7,913 nt of DNA from Eubacteriales bacterium (lineage in GTDB: Bacteria > Bacillota > Clostridia > Lachnospirales > Lachnospiraceae). The stretch's first letter is position 1; each line of letters opens with the position of its first letter. The translations under genes were made by a program, and so were the position numbers. The DNA lies in assembly GCA_030536565.1 (NCBI GenBank), contig JAUNPT010000006.1, positions 1 to 7,913 of the forward strand, read 5' to 3'. The notes under the pieces were generated by a model that was not told the DNA's origin, made no database searches, and saw only the letters and a list, made by a program, of their open reading frames with translations. Positions 1-5,357 of the stretch are shown piece by piece.

Positions 1-2
1 AT

Positions 3-134
3 TTTGCAAAAGAAAGAAGAATTCCGATATTTAAAATTCAAATATCGGATATTGAACGAATATTATGTATGAGTAATGAGGAATTATGTAAAGACAATAT
101 AATTAGGAAATTATTAGGACGATTGAATAAATAA
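3..134 (+). CDS. C-terminal end of an unidentified protein (5'-truncated by window edge)
   Basis: An open frame enters from the left edge and runs 43 codons to a TAA at 132-134. The visible tail begins FAKERRIPIFKI and ends RKLLGRLNK. It is rich in charged and aliphatic residues, helical in character, with no membrane segment and no motif I recognise. The other two forward frames stop early (frame 2 at about 32-34, frame 1 at 70-72), so this is the only frame that can be a gene end. It stops 39 bp before the next gene, which has its own ribosome binding site, and no terminator lies between, so it is probably the preceding gene of the same operon. Its function cannot be assigned from this fragment. 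Confidence 0.6.
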   Translation, partial: FAKERRIPIFKIQISDIERILCMSNEELCKDNIIRKLLGRLNK

Positions 135-173
135 TAATAGGATGTCAAGAGTAGACGAAAGGCGAGGTGAAAT

Positions 174-842
174 ATGAACATAGAACTTAACGCATCAATG
201 ATGTGCGCCAATTATGGCAATTTGGAAAATGAAGTACGAAAGCTTGAGGAGGCAGGGATTGATTCCTTCCATATTGATATTATGGATGGTCGGTTTGTGC
301 CTAATTATGCTATGTCTTTAAATGATTTGAAATATATTGCATCAGCTACAGACAAGCCTCTTGATGTACATTTGATGGTAGAGCATCCTAATACAAATAT
401 ACATCTTTTCCTTAATAGTCTGCGAAGGGGAGATACGGTTTATATCCATCCTGAGGCAGAGTATCACCCATCAACTACGCTGCAGAAGGTTATTGATGCA
501 GGTATGGTTCCAGGAATTGCAATAAATCCGGGAACCAGTATAGAAACAGTTATGGAAATGCTTCGTATTGTAGATAAGGTGCTTGTAATGTCCGTTAATC
601 CGGGTAATGCAGGACAGATGTATCTTCCTTATGTTGGTCAGAAGGTAGACAGGCTTATAAAATTAAAGGAAGAAATGGGCTTTAAGCTTTACTGGGATGG
701 AGCATGTGGTTTCGATAAGATAAGTGAGTTTGCGCCAAAGGGTGTTGATGGATTTATACTTGGGACAACAGTGCTTTTTAAACAAAAGAATAATCGAAGC
801 TACAGGGAAATTCTTGAAAGCATAAGAGACTTAAAGTTTTAG
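174..842 (+). CDS. Ribulose-phosphate 3-epimerase family protein (divergent paralogue in a glycan operon)
   Basis: A 222-residue TIM-barrel protein, full length for the family. Enzymes of this family interconvert D-ribulose 5-phosphate and D-xylulose 5-phosphate in the cytoplasm. Visible hallmarks are HIDIMDGRFVPN at 33-44 (metal ligands H33 and D35), DVHLMVEHP at 64-72 (H66), MSVNPGNAGQ at 139-148, and a late aspartate in WDGACGF at 174-180 (D175). The four expected metal and acid-base positions H33, D35, H66 and D175 are therefore kept. Two phosphate-side loops differ from typical Rpe: DGAC replaces the usual DGG, and LGTTVLF near 197-203 replaces the usual AGSAIF-like loop. The ATG at 174 follows GAGGTG at 164-169. 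Being next to cytidylyltransferase and polyol dehydrogenase genes, it is probably a dedicated paralogue serving nucleotide-pentitol synthesis rather than the housekeeping rpe, so no symbol is given. A different phosphoketose substrate such as a hexulose 6-phosphate is possible. Confidence 0.88.
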   Translation: MNIELNASMMCANYGNLENEVRKLEEAGIDSFHIDIMDGRFVPNYAMSLNDLKYIASATDKPLDVHLMVEHPNTNIHLFLNSLRRGDTVYIHPEAEYHPSTTLQKVIDAGMVPGIAINPGTSIETVMEMLRIVDKVLVMSVNPGNAGQMYLPYVGQKVDRLIKLKEEMGFKLYWDGACGFDKISEFAPKGVDGFILGTTVLFKQKNNRSYREILESIRDLKF

Positions 843-883
843 ATGACTTTATGGGGCTGACCACAGAAAAAGTGGTATGAAAG

Positions 884-898
884 AAGGTGGAGTGATTG
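884..898 (+). promoter_or_regulatory. Ribosome binding site deciding a TTG start
   Basis: AAGGTGGA at 884-891 lies four bases before TTG at 896-898. A GTG at 892 is in another frame that stops after a few codons. No ATG at this distance opens the long frame, so TTG is the best start for the AlbA_2 gene. Confidence 0.6.
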
Positions 899-2350
899 AG
901 CAAAATATTCGAAATAGAAAAATTTGACAAATACAAAGAAGATAATCGTCGAGAAGTAAAGAAAGCCAATGGCGGGCTTCCAAATGATATGTGGGAGACA
1001 TATTCTGCTTATGCCAACACATATGGCGGAGTTATCATTCTTGGTGTTAAAGAACTACCAGATAAACATTGGAAAACAACTGGATTAAAAGTTGCAGATA
1101 AAGAAAAATTATTGGATAACTTGTGGAATCTTTTGCACAATCCTAATAAAGTAAGCCTTAATCTTTTATCTGAATCAGATGTTGAGATATATGAGGTAGA
1201 TGAAGATATTATCATTGTTATTGAAGTCCCAATGGCAAAGAGAAGCCAAAAACCAGTTTATATTAACAATGATATGTTCAATCAAACATATCGTAGAACC
1301 TATTCTGGAGATTATAAGTGCACTAGGCTTCAGGTTAAGGCAATGCTGCGAGATCAGACGGAAAACACGGTTGATATGGATGTTTTAGAAGATGCAGAAA
1401 TGTCGGATTTGAATTATGAAACCATACAAGGATATAGAAATCGACACAGAACATTAAAAGCTGGTCATCCATTTGAGCGATTGGATGATGATGAATATTT
1501 GCGTAGTATTGGAGCGGCAGCCATTTCAGGAGAAGATAAGAAGTTACATCCAACTGCAGCTGGAATGCTGATGTTTGGAGACGAGTTTAATATCGTAAGA
1601 CATTTTCCTGAGTATTTTTTAGATTATAGAGAGATGCTTGATCCAACAATTAGGTGGACGGATCGTTTGCAATCCAGTTCAGGAGAATGGTCTGGAAATA
1701 TTTGTGATTTCTATTTTAGAGTGTACAACAAAATTATTAAAGATATAAAGGTACCATTTAAAACAAAGGGCGGTGACCGTATTGATGACACACCAGTACA
1801 TGAGGCATTAAGAGAGGCACTTGCTAATTGTTTAATTAATTCTGATTTCTATGGAGTGCGTGGAGTTGTAATTCGAAAAGAACCAGACAAATTAGTACTT
1901 GAGAATCCTGGATATATTCGTACTGGAAAAGCCCAAATGCGAAAAGGTGGCGAATCAGATCCAAGAAACAAAGCACTTATGAAGATGTTTAACCTCATTA
2001 ATATAGGCGAGAGGGCCGGTAGTGGTGTGCCAAACATATTTAATGTGTGGGAAGATGAAGGCTGGGTAGAACCAGTGATTGAAGAACGATTTGATCCGGA
2101 TCGAACAATTTTATCGCTTGAATTCAAGAAAAAACAAGCAAAGAAAACAATCAATAAAAAACAAGCGAAGAAAACTATTAAAAATATGGAGCAAATCAGA
2201 GCATACTTACAAAAAAATGGAGAATCAAAAACAAATGATATTGCAGAGTTTATTGGACTAAGCTCAGCAAGAACGAGAGCTATAATTGCAGATATGGATG
2301 ATGTGTTAGGAAGCGGAGGAAATAGTAATAGAAAATATTCCTTAAAATAG
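896..2350 (+). CDS. Schlafen/AlbA_2-domain protein with HATPase_c_4-like ATPase region and C-terminal helix-turn-helix; putative regulator
   Basis: A 484-residue protein with the architecture of the ATP-binding 'AlbA_2 / RecG-like transcriptional regulator' family. Residues about 10-150 form the AlbA_2 (Schlafen-like) domain, with the typical AYANTYGGVIILGVKE stretch at 38-53. Residues about 290-410 resemble the GHKL-type HATPase_c_4 fold: an N-box EALANCLINSDFYG at 307-320, a G1-like LENPGYI at 335-341, and GERAGSGVPNIF at 371-382. A lysine-rich linker (411-430) contains a nine-residue duplication. The end (about 431-484) looks like a winged helix, with NDIAEFIGLSSARTRAII resembling the recognition part. 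There is no signal peptide or membrane segment, so it is cytoplasmic. The family is usually annotated as putative DNA-binding regulators, and some Schlafen/AlbA_2 proteins are linked to defence; no biochemical role is certain. It lies 53 bp after the epimerase and 26 bp before the cytidylyltransferase, splitting a metabolic set. Sampled stretches look more AT-rich than the next gene, which fits insertion or horizontal gain but is not proof. Confidence 0.85.
   Translation: MSKIFEIEKFDKYKEDNRREVKKANGGLPNDMWETYSAYANTYGGVIILGVKELPDKHWKTTGLKVADKEKLLDNLWNLLHNPNKVSLNLLSESDVEIYEVDEDIIIVIEVPMAKRSQKPVYINNDMFNQTYRRTYSGDYKCTRLQVKAMLRDQTENTVDMDVLEDAEMSDLNYETIQGYRNRHRTLKAGHPFERLDDDEYLRSIGAAAISGEDKKLHPTAAGMLMFGDEFNIVRHFPEYFLDYREMLDPTIRWTDRLQSSSGEWSGNICDFYFRVYNKIIKDIKVPFKTKGGDRIDDTPVHEALREALANCLINSDFYGVRGVVIRKEPDKLVLENPGYIRTGKAQMRKGGESDPRNKALMKMFNLINIGERAGSGVPNIFNVWEDEGWVEPVIEERFDPDRTILSLEFKKKQAKKTINKKQAKKTIKNMEQIRAYLQKNGESKTNDIAEFIGLSSARTRAIIADMDDVLGSGGNSNRKYSLK
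2129..2182 (+). repeat. Two 27-bp direct repeats inside the AlbA_2 gene linker
   Basis: Copies at 2129-2155 and 2156-2182 are adjacent, in frame and nine codons each. They encode KKQAKKTIN and KKQAKKTIK. They differ at four bases, three of them silent (GCA/GCG, ACA/ACT, ATC/ATT), and the last changes N to K. They fall exactly between the ATPase region and the C-terminal helix-turn-helix. Confidence 0.9.
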
Positions 2351-2376
2351 ACAGATAATAGCAGGGAGAATGTTGT

Positions 2377-3066
2377 ATGAACATTGCATTAATATTATCA
2401 GGCGGAATCGGAAGCAGAGTTGGTGCTGATATTCCTAAGCAATATATTGAAGTAAACAACCAGATGATAATCACATACTGCTTAAGAACTATATGTGAGC
2501 ATCCGATGATTGATGTGGTTTTCATTGTGGCGGAGGAAGAATGGCATAATTCTATAATGGAAGATGTGAACAGAGCTGGGCTTGATGGTAAAAAGATAGG
2601 TGGATTTGCACAGCCGGGAAGCAACAGACAGCTGTCTATATATAATGGTTTAAAGAAGATTAAGGAAAATTATAATGAGGATTGTGCAGTGCTTATTCAC
2701 GATGCAGCAAGACCGATGCTTAGCAGCCAGCTGATTACTTCATGTATTAATGCTTTAGAGGGGCATGATGGAGTACTGCCAGTGCTGCCTATGAAGGATA
2801 CAGTGTATCTTAGTGAAGATGGTAAAGCAGTGTCAGGACTTCTTGACAGGAGACGTATATTTGCGGGGCAGGCACCTGAGGTATTTCGCTTGGGAAAATA
2901 TCTGTATGCCAATGAAAGACTTCTGCCAGAGGCCATATTAAGTATTAATGGTTCTACGGAGCCAGCAGTTATGGCTGAATTGGATATTTCTATGATTGTC
3001 GGTGATGAAAAAAATGTTAAGATTACCAGCAGAGAGGATTTGGAAGCATTTCGGAGGAGAATATAG
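2377..3066 (+). CDS. IspD/TarI-like cytidylyltransferase (probable pentitol-5-phosphate cytidylyltransferase)
   Basis: A 229-residue protein, full length for the family. It should transfer CMP from CTP to a polyol phosphate and release pyrophosphate in the cytoplasm. Visible motifs are the nucleotide-binding N-terminus LILSGGIGSRVGADIPKQY (5-23, with R14 and K21), GSNRQLSIYNGL at 81-92, LIHDAARPM at 106-114 (metal-binding D109), MKDTVY at 139-144, a GQAPEVF variant of the family's QTPQ.F at 164-170, and EKNVKITSREDL at 211-222. Both IspD (isoprenoid pathway) and TarI (CDP-ribitol) share these motifs. The glycan context, the ADIPKQY N-terminus, and the polyol dehydrogenase immediately downstream favour the TarI-type role, giving CDP-ribitol, CDP-xylitol or CDP-arabinitol. 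Sequence reading alone cannot tell these apart. The ATG at 2377 is preceded by AGGGAGA at 2364-2370. The stop at 3064-3066 is four bases before the next ATG, so translational coupling is likely. Confidence 0.85.
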   Translation: MNIALILSGGIGSRVGADIPKQYIEVNNQMIITYCLRTICEHPMIDVVFIVAEEEWHNSIMEDVNRAGLDGKKIGGFAQPGSNRQLSIYNGLKKIKENYNEDCAVLIHDAARPMLSSQLITSCINALEGHDGVLPVLPMKDTVYLSEDGKAVSGLLDRRRIFAGQAPEVFRLGKYLYANERLLPEAILSINGSTEPAVMAELDISMIVGDEKNVKITSREDLEAFRRRI

Positions 3067-3073
3067 ACGTATG
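3053..3073 (+). promoter_or_regulatory. Ribosome binding site fixing the start of the dehydrogenase gene
   Basis: GGAGGAGA at 3053-3060, inside the last codons of the cytidylyltransferase gene, stands ten bases before ATG 3071. The frame is open back to an ATG at 2996, but that version would add 25 residues unlike the family N-terminus and overlap the upstream gene by 71 bp. MKAYVL is a typical start for this dehydrogenase family. Confidence 0.7.
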
Positions 3074-4123
3074 AAAGCATATGTATTACATGGGATAAAT
3101 GATTTGCAGCTGGAAGATGTGGAGGTGCCTAAGCTGGAGCCATCACAGGTTCTTGTTAAGGTTAAGGCAGCAGGTATATGTGGCTCTGACATACCGCGTA
3201 TATATAAAACAGGAGCACATAAGCATCCTCTGATTCCTGGACATGAATTTTGTGGACAGGTGGTCAAGACAGGCAGTGAGGCAGATAAGGCGTGGAACAA
3301 AAAGAGAGTCGGAATTTTTCCGTTGATTCCATGCGGTCAGTGTAAGCCTTGCAGTAATGGACAGTTTGAGATGTGCCGTAATTATAACTATCTTGGCTCC
3401 CGCTGTAATGGCGGTTTCGCAGAATATGTGGCAGTACCACAAAAGAATTTAATAGAGCTTCCAGAAAATGTAACCTATGAACAGGGTGCTATGTTAGAGC
3501 CTATGGCAGTAGCTGTTCATGCCATGAGAAGGGTTACTTTGAATGAAGGTGATTATGTAGTTGTATGTGGTCTTGGGACGATAGGATTAATGCTTACAAT
3601 GTTTCTTATCGAAAAGGGGATAAAGAATATACTTGTTATTGGGAATAAAGATTTCCAGAAGTCACAGATTGAGAATATGGGGATTGATTCTAAAAGCTTT
3701 TGTGACAGCAGGAGTGTTGATGTGGGAAAGTGGATTCTTGAAGCCACAGATGGAAATGGTGCAGATGCATTCTTTGAATGTGTAGGAAAGAATGAAACAT
3801 TTTCATGGGCAGTAGGTTACACAGCACCGGCAGGAAAGGTGATTCTTGTGGGTAATCCGGCTTCGGATATGAATCTTGACAAGAATACCTACTGGAAGGT
3901 GCTGCGAAATCAACTTAAGTTATATGGAACCTGGAACTCATCATTTACTAATGAAGAAGATGATGACTGGCACTATGTTATAGAAAGGCTGCGTGGCAAT
4001 AAAATACATCCAGAAAAATTCATTTCGCATAGCTTTGCTCTGGAAGACTTGAAAACAGGCATGCATATTATGCGCGATAAAAAAGAGGATTATATTAAGG
4101 TTATGGGTATTGCTTGCAATTAG
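3071..4123 (+). CDS. Zinc-dependent medium-chain dehydrogenase, TarJ/GatD-like (probable pentulose-5-phosphate reductase)
   Basis: A 350-residue cytoplasmic medium-chain dehydrogenase/reductase. Catalytic zinc ligands are visible as C37 in GICGSD, H58-E59 in PGHEF, and E143 in MLEPMAVAVHA. The structural zinc lobe has C88, C91, C94 and C102. The Rossmann loop is GLGTIG at 167-172. The residue after the second beta strand is not acidic (VIGNKD at 189-194), which may indicate NADP(H) rather than NAD(H); this is inference. The closest recognisable relatives are polyol-phosphate dehydrogenases such as galactitol-1-phosphate 5-dehydrogenase and the ribulose-5-phosphate reductase TarJ. Next to an IspD/TarI-like gene and an epimerase, the likely job is to reduce D-ribulose 5-phosphate or D-xylulose 5-phosphate to a pentitol 5-phosphate, the substrate for the cytidylyltransferase. 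It is the last + strand gene, and its TAG overlaps the stop of the opposing gene. Confidence 0.87.
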   Translation: MKAYVLHGINDLQLEDVEVPKLEPSQVLVKVKAAGICGSDIPRIYKTGAHKHPLIPGHEFCGQVVKTGSEADKAWNKKRVGIFPLIPCGQCKPCSNGQFEMCRNYNYLGSRCNGGFAEYVAVPQKNLIELPENVTYEQGAMLEPMAVAVHAMRRVTLNEGDYVVVCGLGTIGLMLTMFLIEKGIKNILVIGNKDFQKSQIENMGIDSKSFCDSRSVDVGKWILEATDGNGADAFFECVGKNETFSWAVGYTAPAGKVILVGNPASDMNLDKNTYWKVLRNQLKLYGTWNSSFTNEEDDDWHYVIERLRGNKIHPEKFISHSFALEDLKTGMHIMRDKKEDYIKVMGIACN

Positions 4124-5214
4124 TCTTTATTATATAAATTGCCATAAAATTCAAGGTATTCTTGAACCTGTTTTGCAGGAACACCGCCATTCATGATTAT
4201 TACACAAACCATATACCAGGATATGTTGTTTTTCATAATTTCATCAGTCTGTTTTTTGATAATGGCATCCTTTGTAAAGCGATACAGCTTAATAAGCGTT
4301 GTTAAATCGGTGGAGAAGTCAAGGGTATTGGACAGATTATCCTTAGCTTCTTCATTGCATATATAGATTAAGTGCTCAATGATTGGAATTTCTCCGCTTA
4401 AATCAGATTGAGGCAGACGAATATCTGGACGAAGCTTTGTATATTCATAGAACATTTTACTGGCTTCTTCAGTCTGCCGCATCTTGAACAGCTGTGTCAT
4501 AGCAAGCTTAAATTCTTTAGTTTCGATTTTTTCAGATGTGATGCCGATATTGCTTTCATAGACTGACAGATTATTATGGCGTGTCCAGACATTGACTAAG
4601 TTCTCAGAGATAAATCCAAATATGCGCTGGTGATACAAATCCTTAAAATCAAATCGCAATCTTGGTTCTAATTCTGAGAATATGTTAAACAGCCAGGCAG
4701 CATACTGGTTAAATAAATGGTGCGGCATAATCATCAGGTTGCCAAAATGACAGTAACCTTCCGAAAACACCTTGTTGTAAGTTTCATAGTATTCTGGATA
4801 AATGTCTCTGATTACATCTCCGGTAATTCTTAAAATATTCTCATCATGTGCATCTGCAAAATCCTCGAAATATGAGGGCTTGTTGCACTGGATTTTATTA
4901 GAAAGAATCACATCGTGCGTCGATAGTATTCTTTCTACGTCAGCTTCTGTCATAAGGCGGTATTGTTCGTTGACAAAATACCTCCTGTAATGGCACATTC
5001 CTATGAAATCAGCTTCTGTATAATTTCTCCAAATCCAGTACATTCCTGTAAGCTCGCCATAGAATTTATTTAATTCAGAAATATTGTCACCGGTTGCATC
5101 TGACAGATATCCTAAATCGGGATTGGTTGCAGCACCAACCTGCATTGGAATATAGGTTTGGTCACTTGGGGGTGTGAATTTCTTGTGCGTAAATGTAAAT
5201 ATACTTGTAGACAT
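4120..5214 (-). CDS. DUF4422-domain putative glycosyltransferase with a C-terminal extension
   Basis: A 364-residue protein whose first about 220 residues carry the DUF4422 pattern of capsule and exopolysaccharide clusters. The start is FTFTHKKF (6-13) and IPMQVGAA (22-29), followed by MYWIWRNY (58-65), MCHYRRYF (73-80), HFGNLMIMPHHLF (156-168) and RIFGFISENLVNVW (197-210). Family members are treated as glycosyltransferases that extend surface polysaccharides from nucleotide sugars; donor and acceptor are unknown here. Residues about 225-364 are helical, contain no motif I know, and appear to be an extra domain. There is no signal peptide or clear membrane segment. The ATG at 5214-5212 follows a perfect AAGGAGGA (5228-5221) supplied by the repeat block upstream. 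It is the third gene of the leftward block, 143 bp after its neighbour. Its TAA overlaps the TAG of the opposing dehydrogenase. Confidence 0.82.
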   Translation of the reverse strand: MSTSIFTFTHKKFTPPSDQTYIPMQVGAATNPDLGYLSDATGDNISELNKFYGELTGMYWIWRNYTEADFIGMCHYRRYFVNEQYRLMTEADVERILSTHDVILSNKIQCNKPSYFEDFADAHDENILRITGDVIRDIYPEYYETYNKVFSEGYCHFGNLMIMPHHLFNQYAAWLFNIFSELEPRLRFDFKDLYHQRIFGFISENLVNVWTRHNNLSVYESNIGITSEKIETKEFKLAMTQLFKMRQTEEASKMFYEYTKLRPDIRLPQSDLSGEIPIIEHLIYICNEEAKDNLSNTLDFSTDLTTLIKLYRFTKDAIIKKQTDEIMKNNISWYMVCVIIMNGGVPAKQVQEYLEFYGNLYNKD

Positions 5215-5220
5215 AGCAAA

Positions 5221-5228
5221 TCCTCCTT
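5221..5228 (-). promoter_or_regulatory. Repeat-derived ribosome binding site of the DUF4422 gene
   Basis: The - strand AAGGAGGA ends seven bases from the start of the ATG at 5214. It is the leading edge of repeat unit 1. The CU-rich part of the same unit (TCCTCTCCTC on the - strand, 5270-5261) could pair with it, so masking of the site by RNA folding is conceivable. Confidence 0.7.
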
Positions 5229-5301
5229 GTTTTGCGAAGCAAAATCCGAGCCCCTCAGGCGAGGAGAGGATTTTTCCTCCTTGTTTTGCGAAGCAAAATC
5301 C

Positions 5302-5320
5302 AGTTCTGTTTTTTAGAACT
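5302..5320. repeat. Perfect 6-bp hairpin inserted in repeat unit 2
   Basis: AGTTCT at 5302-5307 pairs perfectly with AGAACT at 5315-5320 around the seven-base loop GTTTTTT. It occupies the position where unit 1 has only GAG. On the transcribed (-) strand the loop reads AAAAAAC, and no U-run follows the stem, so it does not look like an intrinsic terminator for the leftward operon. Confidence 0.75.
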
Positions 5321-5357
5321 TCCCCTCAGGCGAGGAGAGGATTTTTCCTCCTTGTTT

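Noticed and set aside
860..876. Hairpin ACCAC-loop-GTGGT after the epimerase gene
   Set aside because: The stem is only five base pairs and no T-run follows, so it does not support an intrinsic terminator. The next gene's ribosome binding site follows at once.
851..880. Nine-codon ATG open frame between the epimerase and AlbA_2 genes
   Set aside because: It is very short, has no ribosome binding site and no recognisable content, and is likely chance.
1849..2154. A 101-codon - strand open frame opposite the AlbA_2 gene
   Set aside because: It lies wholly inside a well-supported gene on the other strand, is of low-complexity serine/proline type, and resembles no family I know.
2996..3070. Extended N-terminus of the dehydrogenase from ATG 2996
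   Set aside because: The extra 25 residues do not resemble the family start and lie entirely over the cytidylyltransferase gene. GGAGGAGA before ATG 3071 gives a better start.
5215..5357. Intrinsic terminator splitting the leftward operon
   Set aside because: The hairpins in the repeat are not followed by a U-run on the transcribed strand; the runs there are A-rich. Partial attenuation or RNA processing remains possible, but a terminator call is not supported.
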